A DNA stretch of 64,000 nt from CAZMRW01 sp964568805 (GTDB lineage Bacteria; Pseudomonadota; Gammaproteobacteria; Methylococcales; Methylomonadaceae): contig CAZMRW010000001.1 in the NCBI GenBank assembly GCA_964568805.1, forward strand, positions 1-64,000. The letters run 5' to 3'. The notes under the pieces were generated by a model that was not told where the DNA came from, ran no database searches, and worked only from the letters and a program-made list of their open reading frames with translations. The position numbers were made by a program, and so were the translations under genes. Below, piece after piece: positions 43,714 to 52,494 of this stretch; within the stretch, counting starts at the first letter, position 1; every line of letters begins with the position of its first letter.

Positions 43714-45843
43714 ATGTATCGCCTTGATAACAAATCTGCAGCTTATCGTTTTAAATTGTTGCCGCTATGCATGGCTGCCATGTGGTTGATCATGCCGGGA
43801 TTGGTTCTGGCTCATGGCAGTATCAATGCTCAATCGCTGAAGGGTGTGAAATTGCCTTCAACGCCCGGCCTGATTAAAGGCAAATCCCGCATCGTGGTTG
43901 ACCAGAATGCGGCAATACAATTAGGAAAAGCGTTGTTTTGGGATGCCAATGTGGGTAGTGATGGGATGGCATGCGCAAGCTGCCATTTTCATGCCGGTTC
44001 CGATCGAAGGACCCGAAATCAATTGGAAAGCGGTTCCCTGCATGCTGCCGATACGGCAACAGCTCAATCCTTCGAAATCAATGCCAACGGTGACGGCGGC
44101 CCTGATTACGAGCTGAAAGCCAGCGACTTTCCCTTGTACCAGCTGGCTGATCCATCGAGCAAGAACTCGGCACTTCTGTTTTCGACGGATGATATTGTTT
44201 CCTCGGCCGGTACCTTTCTTCGTCAATATGAAAACGTTAACGAACTTGGCGACGGAAATGACCAGTGCCGATCACAATATGACGATATCTTTCATATCGG
44301 CGCATTAAATGCCCGTCGAGCCACTAAACGCAATGCTCCGACCGTCATTAATGCGGCCTTTAACTTCCGGAATTTCTGGGATGGGCGCGCCAACAATCTT
44401 TTCAATGGCGTATCGGCATTCGGTGGCCGGGACCCGAACGCCGGTGTCTGGGTCGCTAATAACGGCAAGAAAGCCAAGAAAAAAAACATACTTCTGAAAA
44501 ATGCCGCGCTGGCATCGCAAGCCGTCGCCCCGCCGATGGATATGACCGAGATGTCCTGCCAGGGCAGAACCTTTCCCGAGTTAGGCCGAAAACTGCTGCA
44601 GCGCCGTCCGCTCGAGACTCAGTTAATTCATGAAGAAGACAGCGTTTTGGGAACCATGCGTGATATCTCAGGATACGGGCTCAATACAACTTATGAGGAA
44701 CTGGTCAAAAGGGCATTTGCAAAGCGATACTGGTCCGGAACAGGTGACTTCGGCCTGTCAACATCGGGCAACGCCTACACGCAGGCGGAAGCCAACTTTG
44801 CCTTCTTTTTCGGGCTGGCGATCCAGCTTTACGAGAGTACCCTGATATCGGATCAAACACTCTTCGATCAGGACGTAGCCGAAGATGGCTTTCCGCAGGG
44901 TTATAACGATCAGCAGAGAAGGGGATTGACTGTATTCCAGGATGCCCATTGTTCCAATTGTCATTCGGGCCCTACATTTTCGGCGGCGGTCAATCCGGAG
45001 ATATACCTTAGCCAAGGCAAGAAGAAGACGCATTTCAGTCTTGTCAACAGAACCGTGCTGACAGAGCAAAGCGATGAGTTTGGCGTCGATAGAACGCTTG
45101 TCGATACAGGATTTGCTGATACCAGCGTCGTCCCGAATGACTATGATGCGGGTCTGGGGGACAAGGACCCCTTCGGTAATCCGTTATCTTTCACCGAACA
45201 GTATATATCGGTATTGGCCGGTACTTCGAAGGCCATGGTTGACCCGGTCAAAGTCGCGGCTTGTCAAATGGACGATCCGTTCATCGTGGATTATTTATCC
45301 AATGAGTTGAAAAAAGACCCAATGGGCAAAGGGAGTTGCGCAGGACACAAAAAATTGTCGAAGGTGCCTTCCCCTGAGTCAGTCAAAGCCGAGCTGAACA
45401 AACCCGATCAGGGCCGCATGACGATGGCCGTGACCGGGGCTTTTAAGATTCCGACGCTGAGAAATGTGGAGCTCACCGGACCTTATATGCACAATGGCAG
45501 CATGAAGTCTCTGGAGGAAGTCGTCGAGTTTTACAACCGAGGAGGGAATCTGAATAATCGGCACCATTTTTCCACGCTGGTGTTCCAGCAAGGACTATTG
45601 GAACAGCAAAAGTCGGATCTGGTCGCCTTTCTGAAGACCTTGACCGATGAGCGGGTCCGCTGGGAAAGGGCTCCTTTCGACCACCCGGAGCTGCTGGTTC
45701 CGCATGGCCACGAGGATGGCGTCAATCCTCTGGGAACCGATCTGCTCAAGGACAGCTATCTCCATGTTCCTGCCGTTGGCAAAAATGGCCGCACGTCCGA
45801 GCAGGGACCGCTGAAGTCCTTCGATAGCTATCTGCGGCCTTGA
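43714..45843 (+). CDS. corB: Di-haem cytochrome c peroxidase CorB/SACCP-type
   Basis: A 709-residue exported MauG/CcpA-family protein. The signal peptide is at about 1-33. There are two c-haem sites, CASCH (87-91) and CSNCH (413-417), the latter in the high-potential domain. The C-terminal TGPYMHNGSMKSLEEVVEFYNRGG is characteristic of bacterial di-haem peroxidases. At about 700 residues it is far longer than classical CcpA (about 330), matching the large surface-associated peroxidases paired with CorA/MopE in methanotrophs. It may modify the CorA Trp or act in copper handling; that is inferred. GGAAAA precedes the ATG at 43714. Confidence 0.86.
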   Translation: MYRLDNKSAAYRFKLLPLCMAAMWLIMPGLVLAHGSINAQSLKGVKLPSTPGLIKGKSRIVVDQNAAIQLGKALFWDANVGSDGMACASCHFHAGSDRRTRNQLESGSLHAADTATAQSFEINANGDGGPDYELKASDFPLYQLADPSSKNSALLFSTDDIVSSAGTFLRQYENVNELGDGNDQCRSQYDDIFHIGALNARRATKRNAPTVINAAFNFRNFWDGRANNLFNGVSAFGGRDPNAGVWVANNGKKAKKKNILLKNAALASQAVAPPMDMTEMSCQGRTFPELGRKLLQRRPLETQLIHEEDSVLGTMRDISGYGLNTTYEELVKRAFAKRYWSGTGDFGLSTSGNAYTQAEANFAFFFGLAIQLYESTLISDQTLFDQDVAEDGFPQGYNDQQRRGLTVFQDAHCSNCHSGPTFSAAVNPEIYLSQGKKKTHFSLVNRTVLTEQSDEFGVDRTLVDTGFADTSVVPNDYDAGLGDKDPFGNPLSFTEQYISVLAGTSKAMVDPVKVAACQMDDPFIVDYLSNELKKDPMGKGSCAGHKKLSKVPSPESVKAELNKPDQGRMTMAVTGAFKIPTLRNVELTGPYMHNGSMKSLEEVVEFYNRGGNLNNRHHFSTLVFQQGLLEQQKSDLVAFLKTLTDERVRWERAPFDHPELLVPHGHEDGVNPLGTDLLKDSYLHVPAVGKNGRTSEQGPLKSFDSYLRP

Positions 45844-45876
45844 CGATCGAAGTAAAGCAGCCTTGATGACGTGCAG

Positions 45877-45901
45877 CGAAATCGAAGGTTTCGGGTTTTT
45901 T
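45877..45901 (+). terminator. Weak terminator candidate after corB
   Basis: CGAAA/TTTCG, a 5-bp stem with a 7-base loop, followed by GG and six T. The stem is short, so this is tentative. Confidence 0.35.
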
Positions 45902-45933
45902 ATCCTCGATTTGGCGAAGCTTCATCGCGGCGG

Positions 45934-46899
45934 CTAGCGGATTGATTGTCCCGGTTTGATGCCGGTGATACCCCATTCCAGCCGATTCAGGTTGTCTTCA
46001 GTCAATCCGCCGCGTAAATCGACCCAGGTGAGCTCTTGCAGAAATAGCGGCAAATCCGGTTGCGCGGATGCGTCCGGCAGCAACACCGGGATCACCGGCA
46101 TGCTACGTTTGATGAACTGTGACAGACAGGCTCGCATTTCCGGGTTTTCCCAGGGACCGAAACCGTCCTTGCCGACCAGCACCGCGGCAGTGCGCGTCGT
46201 TTGAATGATTTTTTCCAGCTCCTCCTGCCACGACCGGCCCGGGACGAGTTGCTCCGCATCCAGCCAAACCCGGAGACCGCGCGCTGATAGCGCCCGGGCC
46301 AACTGCTGAACGGCCTCTTTGTCCTTGCTGTTATGGCTGAGGAAGACGTCGAATGCGATGGCAAAGCGATTATCATGCGCTTCCTTCGCATTGCCCTGTC
46401 TATGCCAAACGGGCGTTTGTAGCCTTACTGCCTGGAAAATTCCAATGGTGGCCGGCCCCGTCAGGGCGCCCATCAGGCCTCCGAACATCATGCAGATACC
46501 AAACCATGCAAGCGGCGTAGCCGTCGCTTGCATCTGCGGATTTAACGACAGGAAAAATAACGAAAGTGTAGCGAGCGGCACACTGCCTCCGATAAAGCCA
46601 CCGACAATAGGAGATTTTGCGGTGATTGCACCGATTACAGTAAATGCACCGAGCACAAAAAAAAGCGGACTGAGCACCATGGATGGCGGAAATCTCATGG
46701 AAAACGCGAGGAGCGCCCACAAAATACCATAGATGAGCCAGCCGATGATCAGCAAACCGATGCCTTGTACAATCCGTGCCGGCATACCTGAGGACCGTAA
46801 GCCTCCATATCCTGGATAATGCACCACAGTGAAGGCAATCTGGAGAATTGCAATAAGGACGGCAATACCCTGCTGTTCCGGTTGACTAAGCCATTCCAT
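45934..46899 (-). CDS. Membrane-anchored TIR-domain protein
   Basis: A 321-residue protein. About four hydrophobic helices fill residues 12-160. A TIR domain occupies about 180-300: FDVFLSHNSKDKEAVQQLARALSARGLRVWLDAEQLVPGRSWQEELEKII, then the later PWENPEMRACL and VIPVLLP strands. Acidic residues in the SWQEELE region are candidates for the catalytic Glu of NAD-cleaving TIRs. Bacterial TIR proteins often act as immune effectors that deplete NAD or make signals. The neighbouring type I restriction system supports a defence role. It faces away from hsdM, is separately transcribed and lacks an obvious partner sensor gene. Confidence 0.83.
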   Translation of the reverse strand: MEWLSQPEQQGIAVLIAILQIAFTVVHYPGYGGLRSSGMPARIVQGIGLLIIGWLIYGILWALLAFSMRFPPSMVLSPLFFVLGAFTVIGAITAKSPIVGGFIGGSVPLATLSLFFLSLNPQMQATATPLAWFGICMMFGGLMGALTGPATIGIFQAVRLQTPVWHRQGNAKEAHDNRFAIAFDVFLSHNSKDKEAVQQLARALSARGLRVWLDAEQLVPGRSWQEELEKIIQTTRTAAVLVGKDGFGPWENPEMRACLSQFIKRSMPVIPVLLPDASAQPDLPLFLQELTWVDLRGGLTEDNLNRLEWGITGIKPGQSIR

Positions 46900-47724
46900 T
46901 ATGTGTCCTTAAATGCGCTTTAGCTTCATGGCATCATATAGCGTGAGGGTTTACGAGAAAGTCCGGCAAGCAATTTGACCGTTTTGGCTTATCTTCCCAA
47001 TTTTAAGCCCGGACTTCAACACATTCCTGATAAGGTCAGTGGCTAGCAGGTTATTATCCCTAATAAAGATAGCTATACAGAGCCGGATATCATCTGTCTA
47101 ATCTGCCTGCATTGAAGTCGACCGCTGGAATGCGCTGAGCATAGTGGTCAAATGACTACGGGTAAATGCGGAGAGCGGCCACGGGAAGGAAACTCTGGAA
47201 AAGTGGCCCAATTTTAATGGCCAAAACTGGCTCAATTCTGTTGGCCATTGACAGCTAAAAAATTGCTCTGATAGGACCATGGCGTCAACGATTATGCCGA
47301 TACCATGCCATGACTTTTCGGGCGAAAGCTCCCGGTTCCATTGCCCTAAGACCCTCCTCACCTAGTCCTATATAATCTCTTACGATATAGGTGATCTTTA
47401 CTTCAGCTAAGAGAATCATGGTTTCGCATGTTAGCGATAGCGTGGGGTGATTGGTCTAAGTCGTCTAACGGGGCGCTCAACTCAGACCAGCAAATTGATG
47501 AATTAAGCGCAGCACTTCGGTAATAGCTCGGCAGTTGCCAATACTTTGAATGCAATGGGTATGGCCTCTCATTACGGAACAGACAAAAGTGCTGCTTGCC
47601 CGATGGGTGGCAATCAGTGATCAAATCAGCGATAATTCATGATTCATGCTGAAGAAGCTCACCAAAATTTTTCAGTATGACTCCCCAAAATACCCTAGCA
47701 TAATTTAATTAAAATCAAGGACGC
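46900..47724. other. 825-bp region between the TIR gene and hsdM
   Basis: No intact gene. It holds the IS21-like terminal repeats at 47204-47253. Short frames on both strands (47098-47361, 47403-47624) show no homology that I can recognise. AAGGA lies 5 bases before the hsdM ATG. It probably represents a recombination scar at the left edge of the restriction block. Confidence 0.45.
47204..47253 (-). mobile_element. Solo end of an IS21-family-like insertion sequence
   Basis: Two imperfect direct repeats of 19 bp, TGGCCCAATTTTAATGGCC (47204) and TGGCTCAATTCTGTTGGCC (47228), are separated by 5 bases and end in GGCCATTGACA at 47253. Read on the minus strand, the tip starts TGTCAATGGCC. Multiple terminal repeats with a TGT tip are characteristic of IS21 family ends. 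No istA/istB coding sequence is present, so it is a remnant. Confidence 0.45.
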
Positions 47725-49518
47725 ATGAATCAACCTGCCCTTTCCGCCTTCATCTGGTCGGTTGCCGACCTGCTGCGCGGCGATTACAAACAATCCGAAT
47801 ACGGCAAGGTCATCCTGCCGTTTACCGTGCTGCGCCGCCTCGATTGCGTATTGGAATCCACCAAGGCCGCGGTGCTGGCCGAATACGCCGCCAAGCAGCA
47901 AGCCGGGATCAACCCGGAACCTTTCCTGCTGCGCAAGGCCGGGCAAAGTTTCTACAACACCTCGCCGATGGACATGAAAAAACTGATGGGCGATCAGGAC
48001 CATATCAAGGAGAACCTGTTCGCCTACATTCAGGGCTTTTCGGCGGCAGTGCGGGATATTTTCGAGCGCTTCGATTTCTACACTCAAATCGACCGCCTCG
48101 CTAAAGCCGGTTTGCTTTATCAGGTGAGCGAACGTTTTGCCAACGTCGATCTGCATCCGGACAAAGTCAGCAACAGCCAGATGGGCCTGGTGTTCGAGGA
48201 ACTGATCCGCAAATTCGCCGAAATCTCGAATGAAACCGCCGGCGAACATTTCACGCCGCGCGAAGTGATCAAATTGATGGTCAACCTGCTGTTCATCGAG
48301 GATGACGATGTGCTGGCGAAGCCCGGCGTGGTGCGCACCATCTACGATCCCACGGCGGGCACCGGCGGCATGCTCTCGGTGGCTGGGGAATATTTGGAGG
48401 AACACAACCCTGAAGCCCGCCTGACCATGTTCGGGCAGGAACTCAACGATGAATCTTATGCGATTTGCAAGGCCGACATGCTGATCAAGGGGCAGGATGT
48501 CGCCAACATCAAGCCTGGCAACACCTTTTCCGATGACGGCCATCCGCACAAGAAATTCGACTACATGCTGTCCAATCCGCCGTTCGGCGTCGAGTGGAAA
48601 AAGGTCGAAAAGGACATTCGCAACGAACACGAAAAACAGGGCTACAACGGCCGCTTCGGCCCCGGCCTGCCGCGCGTCTCGGACGGCTCATTGCTGTTTC
48701 TGCTGCACCTGATCAGCAAGATGCGCCCGGCCCATGACGGCGGCAGCCGCTTCGGCATCGTCCTCAACGGTTCGCCGCTGTTTACCGGCGGCGCAGGTTC
48801 CGGCGAAAGCGAAATCCGCCGCTATGTGCTGGAAAACGACCTGGTCGAAGCCATCATCGGCCTTCCCACCGACATGTTCTACAATACCGGCATTTCGACC
48901 TATGTCTGGATACTCAGCAACCGCAAGCCGGAGCACCGCAAGGGCCTGCTGCAACTGATCGATGCATCCGGCTTCTGGCAGAAAATGCGCAAGAGCCTGG
49001 GTTCCAAGCGCAAGGAATTGTCGGATAATCATATCGCCGAAATCACCCGATTGTTCGGCCAGTTCGTCGAACATTATGACGGCAGGAAGCCGATCTCGCG
49101 CATCTTCAAGAACAGCGACTTCGGCTACCGGACGATTACCGTGGAACGCCCGTTGCGCGACGAAAACGGGAAGATTTTGCTTGGCGAAAAGGGCAAGCTG
49201 AAAGGCAAGCCGCTGCCGGACACGAGCCTGCGCGATACCGAAAACGTGCCGCTGCATGAAGACGTGGAGACTTACTTCAAGCGCGAAGTGCTGCCGCATG
49301 CGGCGGCGATGGTTCCGGACAATTCGCCGCACTCCCCACATCCCTGTGGGTTGCCGGCAGCGTGGATCGATCATGACAAAACCAAAATCGGCTATGAAAT
49401 TCCGTTCAACCGGCATTTCTATGTGTTCGAGCCGCCGCGCCCGCTGGCCGAGATTGACGCGGATTTGAAGCACTGCACCGACCGGATCAAGGCGATGATC
49501 GAGGGGCTGTCGGCATGA
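47725..49518 (+). CDS. hsdM: Type I restriction-modification system, M subunit
   Basis: A 597-residue adenine-N6 DNA methyltransferase. Residues 1-130 form the N-terminal helical domain. GEHFTPREVIKLMVNLL leads into the SAM motif DPTAGTGGML (208-217) and the catalytic NPPF (284-287), and LPTDMFYNTGI follows. Near residues 533-546 the chain reads DNSPHSPHPCGLPAAWID where relatives have a short PDAWID; the extra residues coincide with a DNA palindrome (49335-49350). Frame and downstream motif YEIPFNRHFYVF are intact. The stop overlaps hsdS as ATGA. Confidence 0.95.
   Translation: MNQPALSAFIWSVADLLRGDYKQSEYGKVILPFTVLRRLDCVLESTKAAVLAEYAAKQQAGINPEPFLLRKAGQSFYNTSPMDMKKLMGDQDHIKENLFAYIQGFSAAVRDIFERFDFYTQIDRLAKAGLLYQVSERFANVDLHPDKVSNSQMGLVFEELIRKFAEISNETAGEHFTPREVIKLMVNLLFIEDDDVLAKPGVVRTIYDPTAGTGGMLSVAGEYLEEHNPEARLTMFGQELNDESYAICKADMLIKGQDVANIKPGNTFSDDGHPHKKFDYMLSNPPFGVEWKKVEKDIRNEHEKQGYNGRFGPGLPRVSDGSLLFLLHLISKMRPAHDGGSRFGIVLNGSPLFTGGAGSGESEIRRYVLENDLVEAIIGLPTDMFYNTGISTYVWILSNRKPEHRKGLLQLIDASGFWQKMRKSLGSKRKELSDNHIAEITRLFGQFVEHYDGRKPISRIFKNSDFGYRTITVERPLRDENGKILLGEKGKLKGKPLPDTSLRDTENVPLHEDVETYFKREVLPHAAAMVPDNSPHSPHPCGLPAAWIDHDKTKIGYEIPFNRHFYVFEPPRPLAEIDADLKHCTDRIKAMIEGLSA
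49335..49350. repeat. Short palindrome within hsdM
   Basis: CCCACA and TGTGGG flank TCCC. It encodes part of an in-frame extra segment of HsdM, so it looks like a small inserted repeat. Confidence 0.5.
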
Positions 49519-50882
49519 GTTTTCCGCGCTATGAAAGCTACAAGGACAGCGGCGTCGAATGGCTAGGTAATGTCCCAGAGCATTGGAATGTAGCACGCTT
49601 AGGTTATGAGTGTGATACCGTGGTCCCCATGAGGGATAAACCAGAAGACCTTACTGGTGAAATCCCTTGGATTCGAATCGAAGATTTCAACGGAAAATAT
49701 ATTTCATCATCCAAGTCTGGACAGGGAGTTTCTGAAGCAACAGTATCAGCCATTAATCTAAAGGTGTTCCCAGCAGGTTCAGTGCTTTGCTCTTGCAGTT
49801 GTAGCATGGGTGCAACAGCTATTGTGACCAGACCTTTAGTTACAAATCAAACTTTCATTGGCATTGTGCCTAAATCGGGCTACCTATCTGATTTTCTTTT
49901 TTATCTGTTTCTTGCGGCCACTGACCATTTGAACTCAATTGGAACAGGCGCTATACAAAGTTATCTTTCTAGGGATGATTTTCGTCGATTGAGAATTCCC
50001 CAACCGAAATACTCTGAACAATTATCCATTGCCGCCTTCCTCGACCGCGAATCCGCCAAAATCGACGCACTGATTGCCGAACAACAACGGCTGATCGAAC
50101 TGCTGAAGGAAAAGCGGCAGGCGGTTATTTCCCACGCCGTCACCAAAGGGCTTGCTCTCTCCTCTCCCTGTGGGAGAGGGGCCGGGGGAGAGGGTGTTCC
50201 GATGAAGGATTCCGGCATCGAATGGCTGGGTGATGTGCCGGCGCATTGGGGAGTAAGACCGATAAAATTTGTAATTAGCAAAATTGAATCAGGAACTAGT
50301 GTTAATGCAACCGATGAGCCTGCGCGAGTTAATGAGATTGGTGTTCTAAAAACGAGCTGTGTTTACTCAGGGATATTTGATCCATCAGAAAATAAAACAG
50401 TAATTGAACAGGAAATTGATCGAGTATCCTGCCCAGTTAAACCTAACACTTTGATTGTAAGTAGAATGAATACCCCTGAGCTCGTTGGAGCAACTGGATT
50501 AGTGACCGACGCCCCAGAAAATATTTATTTACCGGATAGATTATGGCAAATTAGCTTTTCGGATGCTTTTCCGGCATTCGTTTATTACTGGACTCAAACT
50601 CCTGTTTATAGGGCTTACATCAAATCTGTATGTTCTGGAACCAGCTCCAGCATGCAAAACCTGTCACAGGACCAATTTCGCTCTTTTATTTTGGCGCTAC
50701 CAACATTTGAGGAACAAAAGCTAATTGCGGATTTCCTTCAAGATGTAACTACCACACTGGACACTCTCACCGCCGAAGCCCAACGCGGCATCGACTTGCT
50801 GAAAGAGCGCCGCACCGCGCTGATTTCCGCCGCCGTCACCGGCAAGATCGATGTGCGCCGTTGTCAGCCGCATTCAGATTGA
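49515..50882 (+). CDS. hsdS: Type I restriction-modification system, specificity subunit
   Basis: A 455-residue subunit that sets the bipartite DNA target. Two target-recognition domains alternate with conserved helices: half-motif YKDSGVEWLGNVPEHW (9-24) then TRD1, the central spacer ESAKIDALIAEQQRLIELLKEKRQAVISHAVTKGL (180-213), a second MKDSGIEWLGDVPAHW (230-245), TRD2, and GIDLLKERRTALISAAVTGKID at the end. Residues 214-228 (ALSSPCGRGAGGEGV) are encoded by a palindromic repeat and are absent from typical relatives. Both TRDs are more AT-rich than the conserved parts, in line with TRD exchange. It overlaps hsdM by four bases. Confidence 0.93.
   Translation: MSFPRYESYKDSGVEWLGNVPEHWNVARLGYECDTVVPMRDKPEDLTGEIPWIRIEDFNGKYISSSKSGQGVSEATVSAINLKVFPAGSVLCSCSCSMGATAIVTRPLVTNQTFIGIVPKSGYLSDFLFYLFLAATDHLNSIGTGAIQSYLSRDDFRRLRIPQPKYSEQLSIAAFLDRESAKIDALIAEQQRLIELLKEKRQAVISHAVTKGLALSSPCGRGAGGEGVPMKDSGIEWLGDVPAHWGVRPIKFVISKIESGTSVNATDEPARVNEIGVLKTSCVYSGIFDPSENKTVIEQEIDRVSCPVKPNTLIVSRMNTPELVGATGLVTDAPENIYLPDRLWQISFSDAFPAFVYYWTQTPVYRAYIKSVCSGTSSSMQNLSQDQFRSFILALPTFEEQKLIADFLQDVTTTLDTLTAEAQRGIDLLKERRTALISAAVTGKIDVRRCQPHSD
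50161..50179. repeat. CCTCTCCC/GGGAGAGG palindrome inside hsdS
   Basis: A perfect 8-bp palindrome with a TGT loop. The same motif, CTCTCCC.ATGGGAGAG type, occurs between genes at 63487-63507. In hsdS it keeps the frame and adds residues to the central linker. Confidence 0.65.
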
Positions 50883-51017
50883 TTTTTTGCCGGTCCAGAG
50901 AATGAGGCCGCGTGGGTCGAATCCCGTCAGGATAGGGCGGCAGGACGTTTTATCAAGGGATCGCCAGAAAGCCATTTGAAACGGCTGGACTCGCTTCATT
51001 TAGGCAACCGACCAGAA

Positions 51018-51045
51018 TTGTCAAATTCGATAAGTTATCTATAAT
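51018..51045 (+). promoter_or_regulatory. Promoter of the Phd/PIN toxin-antitoxin pair
   Basis: TTGTCA (51018-51023), a 16-bp spacer and a perfect TATAAT (51040-51045), 30 bases before the antitoxin start. ATAGCTAT, an 8-bp palindrome directly after the -10, could be an operator. Confidence 0.6.
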
Positions 51046-51075
51046 AGCTATATTAACTAATTGGAGAATTTAATC

Positions 51076-51357
51076 ATGCGGACCATGACATCTGTCGAAG
51101 CCCAAAATCATTTTGGCGAATTGCTGGATGCTGCTCAACGGGAACCTGTCACGATCACCCGGCGAGGTCGGCCGGTTGCTTTCGTAATATCACAGCAAGA
51201 ATACGAAGCTTTATCGCAAGGGCATGAGACAGCGAATAGCCAATCCTTGAAGACAGCGGCACAGGCGGCTATTGCGGCTTTTCGCGGCAAAGGCAAAGGC
51301 GGCGCGGTTGAACGCCTGTTAATGGATCGTCGAGCCGATCGCGACCGTGAAGCATGA
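51076..51357 (+). CDS. Phd/YefM-family antitoxin
   Basis: A 93-residue protein. The N-terminal part MTSVEAQNHFGELLDAAQREPVTITRRGRPVAFVISQQEYEAL is the classical Phd/YefM DNA-binding fold. The C-terminal tail is basic and flexible and would bind the toxin. GGAG lies 11 bases before the ATG at 51076. The toxin gene overlaps its stop by four bases. The pair sits between hsdS and hsdR, transcribed the same way but with its own promoter. Confidence 0.88.
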   Translation: MRTMTSVEAQNHFGELLDAAQREPVTITRRGRPVAFVISQQEYEALSQGHETANSQSLKTAAQAAIAAFRGKGKGGAVERLLMDRRADRDREA

Positions 51358-51758
51358 ACGGCTTTTTGCTGGATACCTCTGCATTGCTGACTCTGCGCGA
51401 CAATGAGCCAGGCGCGGAGCAAGTCAGTCAACTGTTATTACAGGCCCAAAACGGCGGTTTGCCTTGTTACGGCTGTTTCATGACGTTAATGGAAGTGTTT
51501 TACCGGGTCTGGAAAGACGAAGGCGAATCAGCTGGACGTGAAGCTTATGCTGATTGCCAAGCCCTGCCTATTGACTGGCTGCACGAATCTCCCGAATTAT
51601 TGATACGCGCGGCATCGGTAAAAGCCACGCATCCGTTGTCGCTGGCCGATGCGTGGATAGCCGCCGCAGCGCTGGAAAATAGTGTTGCGTTGGTGCATAA
51701 AGACCCGGAATTCGAGAATTTGCCCGGCTTGCTTGAAGAACGCTTACCTTACAAATAA
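51354..51758 (+). CDS. PIN-domain toxin, VapC-like
   Basis: A 134-residue PIN ribonuclease. Acidic residues expected in the active site are seen in FLLDTSALLTL, the Glu in TLMEVFYR, and SLADAWIAAAA with a further Asp near KDPEF. Such toxins cut tRNA or rRNA. It starts by ATGA overlap with the antitoxin. Its closest match in order and length is the toxin of Phd-PIN pairs. Confidence 0.88.
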   Translation: MNGFLLDTSALLTLRDNEPGAEQVSQLLLQAQNGGLPCYGCFMTLMEVFYRVWKDEGESAGREAYADCQALPIDWLHESPELLIRAASVKATHPLSLADAWIAAAALENSVALVHKDPEFENLPGLLEERLPYK

Positions 51759-51767
51759 AGGGCGCCG

Positions 51768-51938
51768 ATGACCTTGCACAAGGAAATCCATTTCGAAACC
51801 GACATCTGCGAGTGTCTGGCCGCTTATGGTTGGTTCTACCACGAAAATGAGAGGCATCCAATGATCGGTCTGGGGCGTTTTTTCCTGGGTTTTCGCCAGC
51901 AAGATAGATTTGGGCAGTTTACTCAACAACGCACTTAA
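51768..51938 (+). pseudogene. Remnant of an hsdR 5' end
   Basis: A 56-codon frame begins MTLHKEIHFETDICECLAAYGWFY. This aligns with the first 26 residues of the intact HsdR at 53779 (MATQLHKEIHFETEICEYLAAQGW), then loses similarity after about 28 codons. Many third positions differ, so it is an older, diverged copy rather than a recent duplication. It starts 9 bases after the PIN toxin stop, exactly where a following hsdR would begin. Confidence 0.7.
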
Positions 51939-51951
51939 AGCGAAGATATGT

Positions 51952-52415
51952 ATGGCGGATAATGTTAGCTTACGGATCATTAATTTTTTATCGAAACTAC
52001 CCCAGTTTGATGACGATACTTTCAACGCAAGGAGGTTGCCAGACGCATTACCGATGGCACGGTATTTATAGCGCCTGAAAGTCAGGAGCTGTATGAAGAC
52101 GGGCTGCTGACCGTCTATTGGCAAGGAGATATCCAACGTTGCAGTAATTTAATAATCGGGCAATCGATTGCCGCGATGGAAATCGCGGAAGGCGTGAGAC
52201 TTTGGGTGGCAATGGGAGAATATCCCGATTTCAAAACGGGCTATATGCATTTGGCTCAGCACTTTGCCTTTAAAACTGGCACGGCTATTCATTGTGGGTA
52301 TGAGGTCGATAACGAGCTTTTCACCTTTCTCGGTAACGTAACTCGCAAAATCGGCAGCCAAGCGCTTATATCCCTTATTAAAGCCGCCATCAAAGCCGGC
52401 ACAGGGTTGCCATAA
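51952..52415 (+). pseudogene. Frameshifted unknown gene between the toxin and the coiled-coil gene
   Basis: Frame 1 starts MADNVSLRIINFLSKLPQFDDDTFNARR (ATG at 51952) and soon hits a stop. A second frame continues from KEVARRITDGTVFIAPESQELYEDGLLTVYW to AIKAGTGLP at 52415, with no start before 52176. Joined by one frameshift near base 52035 they give a protein of about 150 residues with coherent composition. I do not recognise the family. Residual translation from the ATG at 52176 (79 codons) is possible. Confidence 0.5.
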
Positions 52416-52494
52416 ACCAACTCACTTCGCTAATTGAGCTCCGTTATTAGCGGGAAAAGTATTGGAAAAATCACTATTATTTATGAGGTAGCAT

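Noticed and set aside
47695..48630. Long open frame (311 codons) antisense to hsdM
   Set aside because: It mirrors hsdM, which has full methyltransferase motifs; the antisense frame has no recognisable domain, and its length follows from high-GC codon bias.
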